DNA of 64,000 nucleotides from Lachnospiraceae bacterium (GTDB lineage Bacteria; Bacillota; Clostridia; Lachnospirales; Lachnospiraceae): contig JAIKZI010000066.1 of NCBI GenBank assembly GCA_024682375.1, positions 102,624 to 166,623 on the forward strand, given 5' to 3'. Shown piece by piece: positions 37,529 to 48,071 of this stretch. Under the pieces are notes generated by a model. It was not told the origin of the DNA. It was given only the letters and a program-made list of their open reading frames with translations, and did not search any database. The first letter of the stretch is position 1, and every line of letters starts with the position of its first letter. The position numbers and the translations under genes were made by a program.

Positions 37529-40008
37529 ATCTTCACTCTTTCAATTTCTAATTCAAACTCTCTGGAAGACATTCTAAGCGCACCAGATCCGAGTACCATT
37601 TTTTGGACCCATCCATCAGACGTTACAACAGTTACATTTTTCTTCTTCGCGCAAAGCCTGGTCACTTCTCTTTCAATATACTGATCTGCCTTCTCATCCT
37701 GTTTTGTAAAAGCGACCTCAATATTATTCATCTTCTGTCTAGAGCCTGTATACCCTTTCAAGCGATAAGCATCATATACAATTGTTATATGAAATCCTGT
37801 ATATCCTTGATAGTTTGAAACGATATCTTCAAGTTTTCCTCTAGCTCCATCCAAATTGATAGCAGCCAGTTCCTTTAAATCTTTCCAGGAATTTATAACA
37901 TTATATCCATCTATAAAAACATATCTCTCATGATCCACTTTTTCTTTCTTATCATACTTAGGATCAGATACTCCCTTCTCCTTTTCTGGCGTATAGATAA
38001 TTGGATCTCGATACCTCTTTATCTCACCATATGTCCTTACAAAGATTTCCTCAAGTTCTTTATCCAGCGCATACATACCCTTATATTCATTTTCATCGTA
38101 TGTACTAGTTTCAAAGCCTCTTACATTTCTATTTTCTATAACTGTATTTTCGTCCTCAGGCCTACCATGGACGTAAATAGATTCATATGGATTTCTAGGA
38201 TCAACCCTATAATCATAATTGCACTCTTCAATGATTGAATCCCCATTATGACAAATATCATAACCACCAGGCTCGACAGAAATCTGTCCCAGTCCACCAG
38301 TATAGGAACGAACTGTGGCATCATAGTCCATAAATTCGTTCACCGGTATCTTTCCATCAATGATACAAAATTCGTTATCCATTTTCTGTTCTAAGACCTG
38401 TCCATGCATCTTCTCTATATCTGTCATTGCACGACCAGTCTTATCAAGAGGCACCTTTATAATGACATCATAATAAGGCTCCATAATTGCACTTTCACCG
38501 TGAATAAGCGCATCTCTTACAGCAATCAGAGTTGCCTTGGAAAAATCTCCACCCTCTGTATGCTTCTTATGCGATTTTCCATCCGTGATAATAAAAATTA
38601 CATCTGTAAGCGGTTTATCTGCAAGAATACCATAAAGTCTAGATCTAAGTTTTCTCTCAATCTGATGCTGGTAATTTATCTCCAAAACATCAGTAGAAAC
38701 TTCTGATTTAACAGAAATTCCACTTCCTCTTTCACCCGGAATCATTTTTATCTTTACATCCGCATAATGTCTTAAAGGTTCAAAATGTCCATGACCATAT
38801 GTCTCCGAAATTATTGTTTCTTTATAGAGCACATCGCTCTGGGAAAAAACAGCCCTGATTTTATACTCTTCAAGAAGACGACTCTCTAAAACTTCTCTTT
38901 GTATGGCGCCCATAAGGCTAACCTTTATCTCATCTGTTCTGACCTCATAGTCAACCTCTAGAGAAGGTTCACTTTCCTCTATCTCTTTTAATGCCACAAG
39001 AAGTGTATGTGATGAGACATCATCTTTTGCTTCTACTTTGTATGAAATAACAGGTTTCAGGATAGGTTCCATTCCATCCTTTTCTTCTCCAAGTCCCATT
39101 CCAGGATAAGTTGTAGATAAACCTGTTACAGCTGCAACTTCACCGGCCTTTAAAGTTTTCACTGTCCCAAATTTTGGACCAGTGTATATTCTTATTTCAT
39201 CTATTTTTTCCCCGGGTAATACTTCATCTCTTACAGATAGTTCACCACCGGTAACCTTTAAAAAGCTAAGTCTCTTTCCGCTTTCATCTCGGCCGATTTT
39301 ATAAACCCTGGCACCGAATTCTTCACTATAAGCTCTGTGACCATAAAATGTCCCTACAAGGGAAAGCAGTCTATCTACGCCTTCTAGTTGGCGCGCGCTT
39401 CCAAAAACGACTGCAGCAGCTTTTCTCGCACGAATTAAAGACTCTATATCTTCTACATCATAGCTTTCAGTCTCTAGATATTTTTCAAGCATCTTATCAT
39501 CAAGTGATACAGCATTTTCCACCCAAGACTCATCATCTGTCATATCAAGAGGTTCGATTAAAAGATTCTTTTTTATATCATCTAAAATAAACTCCCTGGA
39601 ATTATTAGCGATATCCATCTTATTTATGAAGAAAAGAATCGGAACCTCATTTCTTTTTAAGAGTTCAATAATTGTTCTTGTATGACTCTGTACTCCATCT
39701 GTTCCGCTTATAACAACGATCGCTAAATCCAGTACAGAAATAGTTCTTTCAGTCTCACTTGAAAAATCAGTATGACCAGGTGTGTCTAGAATCGTAAGTT
39801 TTAAATCATCTGTTTCTAGATTTGCCTGGGAAGAGTAAATTGTTATTCCTCTTCTTTTTTCCGTCTCATCAAAATCTAAGACAGTATCTTTAGAATCGAC
39901 ACTGCCCAGATTTCTAATTGTATTGCTCTTATATAAAAGCGCTTCAGATAGTGTGGTCTTACCCGCATCTACGTGAGCTAAAATTCCTGTGGTAAGAATC
40001 TTCTTCAA
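37525..40008 (-). CDS. Tet(M)-like translational GTPase fused to a C-terminal YacP/Rae1-type NYN endoribonuclease domain
   Basis: N-terminal ILTTGILAHVDAGKTTLSEALLY, RGITIYSSQ, DTPGHTDFSSETERTISVLDLAIVVISGTDGVQSHTR, NKMD; C-terminal YVFIDGYNVINSWKDL...ITIVYDAYRLKG...FTKQDEKADQYIEREVTRL...VTVVTSDGWVQKMVLGSGALRMSSREFELEIE. Confidence 0.9.
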   Translation of the reverse strand: MKKILTTGILAHVDAGKTTLSEALLYKSNTIRNLGSVDSKDTVLDFDETEKRRGITIYSSQANLETDDLKLTILDTPGHTDFSSETERTISVLDLAIVVISGTDGVQSHTRTIIELLKRNEVPILFFINKMDIANNSREFILDDIKKNLLIEPLDMTDDESWVENAVSLDDKMLEKYLETESYDVEDIESLIRARKAAAVVFGSARQLEGVDRLLSLVGTFYGHRAYSEEFGARVYKIGRDESGKRLSFLKVTGGELSVRDEVLPGEKIDEIRIYTGPKFGTVKTLKAGEVAAVTGLSTTYPGMGLGEEKDGMEPILKPVISYKVEAKDDVSSHTLLVALKEIEESEPSLEVDYEVRTDEIKVSLMGAIQREVLESRLLEEYKIRAVFSQSDVLYKETIISETYGHGHFEPLRHYADVKIKMIPGERGSGISVKSEVSTDVLEINYQHQIERKLRSRLYGILADKPLTDVIFIITDGKSHKKHTEGGDFSKATLIAVRDALIHGESAIMEPYYDVIIKVPLDKTGRAMTDIEKMHGQVLEQKMDNEFCIIDGKIPVNEFMDYDATVRSYTGGLGQISVEPGGYDICHNGDSIIEECNYDYRVDPRNPYESIYVHGRPEDENTVIENRNVRGFETSTYDENEYKGMYALDKELEEIFVRTYGEIKRYRDPIIYTPEKEKGVSDPKYDKKEKVDHERYVFIDGYNVINSWKDLKELAAINLDGARGKLEDIVSNYQGYTGFHITIVYDAYRLKGYTGSRQKMNNIEVAFTKQDEKADQYIEREVTRLCAKKKNVTVVTSDGWVQKMVLGSGALRMSSREFELEIERVKI

Positions 40009-41102
40009 GCTTTCTTTCTCCTACTTCTATATACAAATTCATGCTGAATATAATAACTGATAAAGAACAATGTCACATCGACTATAACCTTCATCACTAC
40101 TTCTAAAGATTCAGCGGTCAAATACACAAGACCTGCTGTAGCTGTTGCACTGATAAACATCTGTATCGCGGCAAGTAGTGCATATTTTACCATTGCAAGT
40201 GTCCTTGACTCTTTGCTTCTAAATACAAAAATATAATTAATCAAAAAGTTATATGTTGCAGAAATCACTCTGGCTTCAATAGCGGAAATAAACACATCAT
40301 AGACGCCGCTGAACAGGCTTTCGTTCACCTGACAAAAAATTGCAAACAATAATATATCAATCACGCATGAAGATAATGATGAAACCAAAAACTTCAAAAA
40401 CATCGCTCCGAAAATTTTGTAGATTCTAATAGAATCCTTAAATGGATCGAAATGAGTTGTATGATTCTCGACTGAATCATATACAGTTTTTATTTCCACT
40501 TCTTCTATGTCGTATTTATCCTTTGTCTCTACAAGCATTTTTGTTTCGAACTCAAATCTATCCCCAGGAACAAAAAGTAATTCATTCATGAATTCTTTTG
40601 AAATTCCACGAAGACCTGTCTGAGTATCAGAAATCGATAAACCGGTAAAAAACTTAAATACTTTTACAGTAATCTTATTTCCTAACCTGCTATTTCTTGG
40701 TACGCTTTTATCATCAAAATCCCTAACTCCAAGAATCAAAGAATTTGGATTTTCTATTAGCGAATTTTTCACCTTCAAAATACAATCCGGAGTATGCTGT
40801 CCATCAGAATCCGCTGTGATAACTCCTATCATATCAGGATAGTTTTCTAGGCAATATGAAAAAGCAGTTTTAAGTGCTTTCCCTTTTCCTCTATTTATAT
40901 CATGTTTTAATATAACTCCGCCCTGGGAAGAAATGATATTTTTTGCTCTAACAAAATATTCATCATATTTTTCATCGCTTCCATCATTTACAATAATAAC
41001 TGGAGATATTTCTCTTTTTACCAAATCCTCTAGTAAATCAATCAGTCTTTCATCCGGCTCATAAGACGGAATAATAATTGGAATCAAATTATTCATAGTC
41101 AA
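40005..41102 (-). CDS. Family 2 glycosyltransferase fused to GtrA-like membrane domain
   Basis: IPIIIPSYEPDERLIDLLEDL...ITADSDGQHTPDCILKV...; C-terminal four-TM GtrA-like region ending YIQHEFVYRSRRKKA. Confidence 0.88.
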   Translation of the reverse strand: MTMNNLIPIIIPSYEPDERLIDLLEDLVKREISPVIIVNDGSDEKYDEYFVRAKNIISSQGGVILKHDINRGKGKALKTAFSYCLENYPDMIGVITADSDGQHTPDCILKVKNSLIENPNSLILGVRDFDDKSVPRNSRLGNKITVKVFKFFTGLSISDTQTGLRGISKEFMNELLFVPGDRFEFETKMLVETKDKYDIEEVEIKTVYDSVENHTTHFDPFKDSIRIYKIFGAMFLKFLVSSLSSCVIDILLFAIFCQVNESLFSGVYDVFISAIEARVISATYNFLINYIFVFRSKESRTLAMVKYALLAAIQMFISATATAGLVYLTAESLEVVMKVIVDVTLFFISYYIQHEFVYRSRRKKA

Positions 41103-41170
41103 TCTCCTCCTATCTATTTTTTTAGATAGTATATATATTCTACCTTAAACCAGCCTAAAATCATAATCTA

Positions 41171-41203
41171 AAAAAGAGTTTGGAACCAGTCCAAACTCTT
41201 AAC
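41171..41203 (-). terminator. Intrinsic terminator
   Basis: Minus strand AAGAGTTTGGACTGGTTCCAAACTCTTTTTTAG. Confidence 0.85.
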
Positions 41204-41205
41204 TA

Positions 41206-41865
41206 TTACTTCTTTACACTATATCCAAATTTTCCAAGAATAGAGCCTAAATCAAAATACTGTCCATGTGAATAAACTACTGGATTAGAATCCTCTAATC
41301 TAAATCTATTCTTATCATCCATATACTTTGAGGAAACATGAACTGATAAAACCTCAGCCACAAACATTGTATGTGATCCTAGTTCTAACTTTTCTTTTAC
41401 CCTGCACTCAATTGATACAGGTGATTCCGAAACATACGGAGCCTTTATATAATCTGACTTTCGTTTTGAGAGACCTGTTTTTTCCCACTTATCTACATCG
41501 CGGCCGGATACTACACCACAGTAGTCAAGCGCTTTTGTCATTTCCTTTGTAGACAAATTCACTGTAAATTCTCCGGATTCCTCTATAAATTTATAAGAGT
41601 ATCTGGATGGTCTTACAGAAATTGATAACATAGCAGGATTGGTACATACTGTTCCAGCCCAAGCAACCGTAAATAAATTAGACTCTTTTTCGATATCACC
41701 AACTCCAACCAAAACTGCAGGGAGTGGGTAAAGCATGTTGCCCGCCTTCCAGGTGATCTTTTCCTCATCACTTGATGACTTCGGCATATTCTTTACGTAA
41801 TTTATTTTATTTCTATTTGTCTTGGCAGATTTATTAGTTTTAATTTGCTTCTTCGTATTCTTCAA
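41206..41865 (-). CDS. Flavin reductase family protein (FMN-binding split barrel)
   Basis: GNMLYPLPAVLVGVGDIEKESNLFTVAWAGTVCTNPAMLSISVRPSRYSYKFIEESGEFTVNL. N-terminal start uncertain. Confidence 0.9.
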   Translation of the reverse strand: MKNTKKQIKTNKSAKTNRNKINYVKNMPKSSSDEEKITWKAGNMLYPLPAVLVGVGDIEKESNLFTVAWAGTVCTNPAMLSISVRPSRYSYKFIEESGEFTVNLSTKEMTKALDYCGVVSGRDVDKWEKTGLSKRKSDYIKAPYVSESPVSIECRVKEKLELGSHTMFVAEVLSVHVSSKYMDDKNRFRLEDSNPVVYSHGQYFDLGSILGKFGYSVKK

Positions 41866-43540
41866 AATTTATCACATACCTCTTTTTTAGTAAAAGGACA
41901 ACCCCTACAACCAAAAGGGCCATAATCGGTGTCACAATCATAGCCACCGGACTTTCTAAATTATAACCGATTATACCAGAAACTAAAAATCCTACTGCAG
42001 AAATTCCTGCTACCAGCATCGCATACGGTAACTGAGTACTTACATGATTTACATGTACACATCCCGCACCTGCCGATGACATAATAGTAGTATCTGAAAT
42101 TGGTGAACAGTGATCACCACAGATAGATCCAGACAAAACTGCTGCAATTGCGATAGCAAGCATTTCCTGATGACCATTAAATACATCACAGACTATAGGT
42201 ATCAATACTGTAAACGTACCCCAGCTGGATCCCGTAGCAAATGCTAAAAAAGCACTTACTACAAAAAGAATAAATGGTAAAAACATCTTTATCGCTGAAG
42301 CCTGATTGTATACCAGATCATGAATATAAATATTCGCTCCTAAAAGAGATGTCATAGAAGAAAGTGTCCAAGCTAAAATCAAAATCAGAATAGCTCCACA
42401 CATATTTTTAAATCCTTCTGGCAATCCATCCATAAATTCTTGGAATGAAATAACACCTCTTGAAATATAAAAGACAAAGATAAAAATAATCGAAATCATA
42501 GAAGCCATAACAAGTGACTTACCGGACTCGCATCCACTGAACGCCTCTACAACAGAAACTCCTCTAAAGAATCCGCCAGTATAAAGCATGAAGAAAATTG
42601 CAGATACAATCAAAAATACAATTGGGATTACTAAATCTCTAACCTTACCATTTTTTCCTTTTGCATCTTCCTTTGTCTTCTCATCCATAAATTTATTATC
42701 GGAAAAAAGATCACCCTTGAGCGCGTTTATTTCGTGCTTTCTCATTGCACTAAAATCAACCTTCATAGTGATAATCGATACCATATAAACCAAAGTGAGA
42801 ATCGCATAGAAATTATATGGAATAGTATGCAAAAACATCATAAACCCATTTATATCCGAATTTTCAGGGACTGAATTTGTCACTGCTGCCGCCCAGCTGG
42901 ACACTGGTGCAAGTATACAAATAGGTGCTGCTGTTGCATCGATTAGATACGATAGTTTTGCTCTAGAGATCTTGTATTCATCTGTAACCGGTCTCATAAC
43001 TGAGCCAACAGTTAAACAGTTAAAATAATCGTCAATAAAGATGAGAACTCCTAGTAACATAGTTGCTAAAGAAGCTCCGACACGAGATTTGATATGCTTT
43101 TTTGCAAATTCCCCAAATGCTCTCGCCCCGCCTGATTTATTAATAAGTGCGGTCACCCACGAAAGCATAACTACAAAGACAAGAATTGAAGCATTAGATG
43201 TCTTTGTAATAGTTGTAACTAAACCTCCATTCTTGCTATAAAGCAAGGTATTGTAAAATAGTTCCAAATTACCATTCGAGTATAACAATGCCCCAACTAC
43301 TACACCCGTAAATAACGAAGAATATACTTCTTTCGTTATAAGAGCCATTCCGATTGCGATAATCGGAGGCAGTAAAGAAAATCCAGTCGCATAAAATGTC
43401 GACTTATAATCTTCACTAAAAACATTCCCTGAGTTCACGGTGTTGATAATTAAAAGTGTGAAAACGATCGCTACCATAAAAAAAGAAGCTATAGTAGCGA
43501 TCTTTCGTCGTTCTATATTGCCCGCCGTGTTACCTTCCAT
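41840..43540 (-). CDS. NhaC-family Na+/H+ antiporter
   Basis: Many TM helices; LLGVLIFIDDYFNCLTVGSVMRPVTDEYKISRAKLSYLIDATAAPICILAPVSSWAAAV; GSICGDHCSPISDTTIMSSAGAGCVHVNHVSTQLPYA. Confidence 0.92.
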   Translation of the reverse strand: MEGNTAGNIERRKIATIASFFMVAIVFTLLIINTVNSGNVFSEDYKSTFYATGFSLLPPIIAIGMALITKEVYSSLFTGVVVGALLYSNGNLELFYNTLLYSKNGGLVTTITKTSNASILVFVVMLSWVTALINKSGGARAFGEFAKKHIKSRVGASLATMLLGVLIFIDDYFNCLTVGSVMRPVTDEYKISRAKLSYLIDATAAPICILAPVSSWAAAVTNSVPENSDINGFMMFLHTIPYNFYAILTLVYMVSIITMKVDFSAMRKHEINALKGDLFSDNKFMDEKTKEDAKGKNGKVRDLVIPIVFLIVSAIFFMLYTGGFFRGVSVVEAFSGCESGKSLVMASMISIIFIFVFYISRGVISFQEFMDGLPEGFKNMCGAILILILAWTLSSMTSLLGANIYIHDLVYNQASAIKMFLPFILFVVSAFLAFATGSSWGTFTVLIPIVCDVFNGHQEMLAIAIAAVLSGSICGDHCSPISDTTIMSSAGAGCVHVNHVSTQLPYAMLVAGISAVGFLVSGIIGYNLESPVAMIVTPIMALLVVGVVLLLKKRYVINFEEYEEAN

Positions 43541-43665
43541 AAAAATACTCTCCTTAATTTTCTGTTAATACACGTTTGTCTATATTATATCAAAAATCAA
43601 TTTTTGAAAAGGTTTTAATCGCTCAAGTCTACCTTTAAAATTTTTCATCTATTTTTATTAATGAA

Positions 43666-43698
43666 AAAAGAACGGTAGAAATCTACCGTTCTTTTTAA
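43666..43698. terminator. Intrinsic terminator
   Basis: AAAAAGAACGGTAGAAATCTACCGTTCTTTTT. Confidence 0.85.
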
Positions 43699-43725
43699 AA
43701 AGGAGTTTATATGAAAATTATTGTA

Positions 43726-45996
43726 TCAGCGAAGTTTCCAGATATCCTCATTATACTGAGCTATCGTTCTATCACTTGAGAAGAATCCTGCTTTTGCAAT
43801 ATTTACAAGAGCTTTTCTATTCCATTCTTTCTTGTTTTCATAGTCTTTAAAGACCTGTTCTTTCTTCTCAATATAATCTTCCAAATCTAAGAAAGTCATA
43901 AAATAATCCTTAGTGATTAACTCATGATGTAATCTCTTTAAGTTTTCTTCATTTCCACCAGCCTTCATGATTTCATCTCCAATTATGAAATCAACAAGCT
44001 TTTTAATAGCCGGTTTCTTTACATAAGCAGATGCATCATATGATGAATTCTGATATAGCTTAATTACCTTATCTTTCTTTTCACCAAAGATATAAATATT
44101 ATCTTCTCCAACCAGATCTCTGATCTCTACATTTGCGCCATCCTCTGTTCCAAGAGTGAGTGCACCATTTAGCATAAACTTCATATTTGAAGTTCCTGAT
44201 GCTTCTTTAGATGCAAGTGAAATCTGCTCTGAGACCTCTGCTGCCGGAATAATTTTTCCCGCATAAGTTACATTGTAGTTTTCAGCCATAACAACTCTGA
44301 AATATGGACTTACATCCGGATCATTCTTTGTAAGTTCTGATAGACAAAGTATGAGGTGAATGATGTCTTTTGCAATGATATAAGCCGGAGCTGCCTTTGC
44401 GCCAAAGATCATTGTAATAGGTGTCTTTGGCTTGTTTCCTGCTTTGATATCAAGATACTTATAAATTGCATAGAGACAATTCATCTGCTGTCTCTTATAC
44501 TCATGTAATCTTTTTACCTGAACATCAAAGATGGAGTCCGGGTTTAATTCCTCGCCCTGTACTTCCTTGAAATAATTTGCAAGCGCTACCTTATTTTCGT
44601 GTTTAATCTTGCCTAGTCGATTTAAAACTTCCTCATTATTTTCATATTTCATCAAATCTTCAAGCTTATCAGCATTCTTTAGGAAGTCATCACCGATTAA
44701 CTTTTTAATTTCAGCTGTAAGATATGGATTGCAATGAACCAACCATCTTCTAAAAGTAATTCCATTAGTCTTATTATTAAACTTCTCTGGATAAATCTTA
44801 TAGAAGTTATTAAGTTCTGTATCTTCAAGAATCTGAGTATGAAGAGCCGCAACACCATTTACAGAATGTCCATAATGAATATCCATATGGGCCATATGTA
44901 CTCTTAAATCATCATCTATGATTCTTACAGATTTATCCTCATATTTTTCCCTAACTCTATTATCTAGCTCACGAATAATTGGAATGAGATGAGGAACTAC
45001 TTCCTCCAAATAATCCATAGGCCACTTTTCAAGAGCTTCTGCGAGAATTGTATGGTTTGTATAAGCACAAGTCTTTGTAACTACGTCAATTGCTTCATCA
45101 AGTTTAAAACCTTCATTCTGCAGCAAACGAATTAGCTCTGGAATGACCATAGATGGATGAGTATCATTTATCTGAATAGCGACATGTTTATCAAGCTCAT
45201 GAAGGTTATATCCTTTTTCCTTCATCTCCTTTAAGATGAGCTGTGCACCATTTGAAACCATAAAGTACTGCTGATAAATACGAAGCAAAAGTCCTTCTCT
45301 ATCACTATCATCAGGATACAAAAACAGAGTCAAATTCTTCTCGATGTCCTTCTTGTCAAAAGAAATGGAATCCTCTCCAACTATTTTGTCATCGACACTT
45401 TCTAGATCAAATAGGTGAAGCTTATTGATTGTTCCAGCCTTATAACCAGGAATATCAATATCATACATAACAGATTTCACTGTTCCTCTTCTAAATGGAA
45501 CTTCGAAGGAAACGCCTTCTCTTTTTACCAGCCAATCGTCCTCGGTAATCCAAGGATTTTTAACTTCTTTCTGAAGATTTTTGGAAAAAATCTGTTTAAA
45601 TAATCCATAATGATAATTTAATCCGATTCCGTCTCCCGGAAGGTTAAGAGTAGCTATTGAGTCTAAGAAACAAGCAGCCAATCTTCCAAGCCCGCCATTA
45701 CCTAGTGATGGCTCAAGTTCGATTTCTTCGATGTCTTCGATATTTTTTCCGTTACGATTTAAAACTTCCTTAACATCGTCATACATATCGAGGTTAATAA
45801 GGTTATTTGAAAGAAGCTTTCCCATCAAGAATTCTGCTGAAATATAGTATAGTTTCTTCTTTCCAGGAACTGCTGGATGGCGCTCCATCTCGTCTTTTGT
45901 CATATGCATCAAAATATCGAATAATTCAATATTTGAACTTTCCTTGATGCCATGGCCATATTTTTTCTTTAATAGTCCCTCTATTCTCTGTTCCAT
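43726..45996 (-). CDS. glgP: Glycogen/starch/alpha-glucan phosphorylase
   Basis: [56 protein letters not shown]-site [28 protein letters not shown]. Confidence 0.97.
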   Translation of the reverse strand: MEQRIEGLLKKKYGHGIKESSNIELFDILMHMTKDEMERHPAVPGKKKLYYISAEFLMGKLLSNNLINLDMYDDVKEVLNRNGKNIEDIEEIELEPSLGNGGLGRLAACFLDSIATLNLPGDGIGLNYHYGLFKQIFSKNLQKEVKNPWITEDDWLVKREGVSFEVPFRRGTVKSVMYDIDIPGYKAGTINKLHLFDLESVDDKIVGEDSISFDKKDIEKNLTLFLYPDDSDREGLLLRIYQQYFMVSNGAQLILKEMKEKGYNLHELDKHVAIQINDTHPSMVIPELIRLLQNEGFKLDEAIDVVTKTCAYTNHTILAEALEKWPMDYLEEVVPHLIPIIRELDNRVREKYEDKSVRIIDDDLRVHMAHMDIHYGHSVNGVAALHTQILEDTELNNFYKIYPEKFNNKTNGITFRRWLVHCNPYLTAEIKKLIGDDFLKNADKLEDLMKYENNEEVLNRLGKIKHENKVALANYFKEVQGEELNPDSIFDVQVKRLHEYKRQQMNCLYAIYKYLDIKAGNKPKTPITMIFGAKAAPAYIIAKDIIHLILCLSELTKNDPDVSPYFRVVMAENYNVTYAGKIIPAAEVSEQISLASKEASGTSNMKFMLNGALTLGTEDGANVEIRDLVGEDNIYIFGEKKDKVIKLYQNSSYDASAYVKKPAIKKLVDFIIGDEIMKAGGNEENLKRLHHELITKDYFMTFLDLEDYIEKKEQVFKDYENKKEWNRKALVNIAKAGFFSSDRTIAQYNEDIWKLR

Positions 45997-45997
45997 T

Positions 45998-47518
45998 TTA
46001 TTTCCCCTTTTTAGATACTCGTGAATATGTCACTGTCAAATCTGCAATTCTAAGTGCAAGTCTTTCTGTAAGTGCATTTGGTTTCATTCTCCATCTCCAG
46101 TTTTCACCTAGGGTAGATGGAATATTTATTCTAGCTTTATCATCGAGATGTAAATAATCCTGCATTGGAATTACAGCCAAATTTGCCGGAGAAGCAATTA
46201 CTTCTCTAACCATTCCATCGACTACTTCATTTTTATCCTTTGGATTGGCATTTACAAATTTACATACGTAATTGTAGGTTTCCCGGTCTAAATCTTTTAA
46301 CCATCCCTTTACTGTAGAGTTATCATGTGTTCCGGTGTAAGCAATACAATTCTTTGAGTAATTAAATGGTAGGAAATCATTATGTCCTTCCGTATCATCT
46401 ACATCAAATGCAAACTCTAAAACTTTCATGTTTGGGAATCCCGTATCTTTTACAAGCTTTTTAACTGATTCAGTCATAAAGCCTAAATCTTCTGCTATGA
46501 TTCCTGTATTTGTCTTTTCCAGTTCCGGTTTTAGAGCTTTAAAGAGGTCTTTTCCCGGACCCTTTCTCCATTTACCGTTTACCGCATCTTCTGCTTTTGC
46601 ATCGATTGAATAGAAGGCATCGAATCCTCTGAAGTGGTCGATTCTGATTACATCATACCACTCTGCGCACTTTCTGATTCTTCTTTTCCACCAATCGTAA
46701 TTTGTCTTTTTGTGGTTAGGCCATGCATATAGTGGATTTCCCCAAAGCTGTCCCTTTACTGCAAATCCATCTGGAGGACATCCTGCTACATTTATCGCAT
46801 TTAAATCTTCATCTACTTCAAAGAGTTCCTTTTCTGCCCATACATCGGAGCTATCACCTGATACATAGATTGGAATATCTCCAACTATTTTCACTCCGTT
46901 TTTATTTGCATATTCCTTTAAGGCTTTCCACTGTTCATCAAATTTGAACTGAAGGTACATATAAAAGTCGACATCATCTTTTAGTCGATCTTTGTATTCC
47001 TTCATAGCCTTAGGTTCTCTTTTTCTTATATCTTCATCCCAATATGCCAGGCTCTGGTCCCCAAATGTCGCTTTTACAGCCATAAATAGCGCATAATCTT
47101 CAAGCCATGATGAATTCTCTTTGATGAATTTTTCAAAGAGGGGATTTTTATTTTTCTTAAAGTTTTCAAATGATATTCTCAGTACTTTGAATCTTTTCTC
47201 ATATAAATCTCCATATTTGATATCCGATTCACTGTCTAAAACATCATATTTTTCGCAATCTTCTTTTGTAAGTAATCCTTCTTCTACAAGTGTTTCCAAA
47301 TCAATAAAGTATGGATTACCTGCAAATGTCGAAAATGACTGATATGGTGAATCCCCATAACTAGTTGGTCCCAATGGTAATATCTGCCATAGGCTCTGTT
47401 TTGCTTCAACCAGGAAATCTACAAATTTATATGCTTCTTTTGAAAAGCATCCTATTCCATATTTTCCAGGTAAGCTGAATATTGGCATAAGAATGCCAGC
47501 TTCTCTCTTATTTCCCAT
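45998..47518 (-). CDS. malQ: 4-alpha-glucanotransferase
   Basis: [88 protein letters not shown]. Confidence 0.97.
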   Translation of the reverse strand: MGNKREAGILMPIFSLPGKYGIGCFSKEAYKFVDFLVEAKQSLWQILPLGPTSYGDSPYQSFSTFAGNPYFIDLETLVEEGLLTKEDCEKYDVLDSESDIKYGDLYEKRFKVLRISFENFKKNKNPLFEKFIKENSSWLEDYALFMAVKATFGDQSLAYWDEDIRKREPKAMKEYKDRLKDDVDFYMYLQFKFDEQWKALKEYANKNGVKIVGDIPIYVSGDSSDVWAEKELFEVDEDLNAINVAGCPPDGFAVKGQLWGNPLYAWPNHKKTNYDWWKRRIRKCAEWYDVIRIDHFRGFDAFYSIDAKAEDAVNGKWRKGPGKDLFKALKPELEKTNTGIIAEDLGFMTESVKKLVKDTGFPNMKVLEFAFDVDDTEGHNDFLPFNYSKNCIAYTGTHDNSTVKGWLKDLDRETYNYVCKFVNANPKDKNEVVDGMVREVIASPANLAVIPMQDYLHLDDKARINIPSTLGENWRWRMKPNALTERLALRIADLTVTYSRVSKKGK

Positions 47519-47583
47519 TTTCTAAAATCCTCTATATATCCACCTAATTCATTACCAATTTTTAAATTCAGTAATTTCAGCAT

Positions 47584-47597
47584 TGGTAACGTTTCCA
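47584..47597. promoter_or_regulatory. LacI/MalR-family operator-like palindrome upstream of malQ-glgP
   Basis: TGGTAACGTTTCCA, palindrome centred on CG with one mismatch; matching half-site TTACCAAT lies upstream at ~47552. Confidence 0.45.
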
Positions 47598-47731
47598 TTA
47601 ACTAGGTTTAGAATAGCATCATAAGAATGAGATTTCAATAACAAGTTTATGATTTAGTAAAATTGTCAAAAATAAGGTGGGGAGATTTAGTAAAAATAGA
47701 TAAGAGGGACTCATAAGGTATTGAGCCACGC

Positions 47732-47846
47732 ATTCATAGAATCGCTTCGCGATTCTATTTCACCATGGCTATCGCATGCCATCCAAAAGACTACGAGACA
47801 AGAATTCATAGAATTGCTTCGCAATTCTATTTCATCATGACTGTCG
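47732..47846. repeat. Two 43-bp direct repeats (72-bp period), each containing a 10-bp-stem hairpin
   Basis: ATTCATAGAATCGCTTCGCGATTCTATTTCACCATGGCTATCG (47732-47774) and ATTCATAGAATTGCTTCGCAATTCTATTTCATCATGACTGTCG (47804-47846); the two stem differences (C/T and G/A) compensate each other. Confidence 0.9.
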
Positions 47847-47937
47847 TCAAATTGCAAAGCAAAAAAGACTTCAGCGTCATGCGAGCATGACCTGAAGTCT
47901 TTTTTGCTTTGCTACTTGTCTCGTAGTCTTTTGGATG
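47780..47937. repeat. 23-bp perfect inverted repeat enclosing a second perfect hairpin, abutting tRNA-Leu
   Basis: CATCCAAAAGACTACGAGACAAG (47780-47802) versus CTTGTCTCGTAGTCTTTTGGATG (47915-47937); internal GCAAAGCAAAAAAGACTTCA / TGAAGTCTTTTTTGCTTTGC with inner TCATG/CATGA. Confidence 0.9.
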
Positions 47938-48019
47938 CTGGTGGCGGGGATCGAACCCGCATGGTGTCGCCACCACGGGATTTTAAGTCCCGCGCGTCTG
48001 CCTATTCCGCCACACCAGC
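47936..48019 (-). tRNA. tRNA-Leu (anticodon UAA)
   Basis: Minus strand GCTGGTGTGGCGGAATAGGCAGACGCGCGGGACTTAAAATCCCGTGGTGGCGACACCATGCGGGTTCGATCCCCGCCACCAGCA: acceptor GCTGGTG/CACCAGC, anticodon loop CTTAAAA, long variable arm, T-loop GGTTCGATCC; CCA not encoded. Confidence 0.97.
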
Positions 48020-48071
48020 ACGTTGTTTCCAACAGAATGGTATTATATCATTCCCTAAAGTTTATTTCAAG

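Noticed and set aside
37525-40008. Acquired tetracycline-resistance gene on a mobile element
   Set aside because: No integrase, transposase, relaxase or leader peptide nearby. The gene sits in a housekeeping context, overlaps a GT2-GtrA gene by 4 nt and carries a C-terminal nuclease domain absent from Tet(M).
47732-47846. CRISPR array
   Set aside because: Only two 43-bp direct repeats, each containing its own long hairpin; no spacer series and no cas genes.
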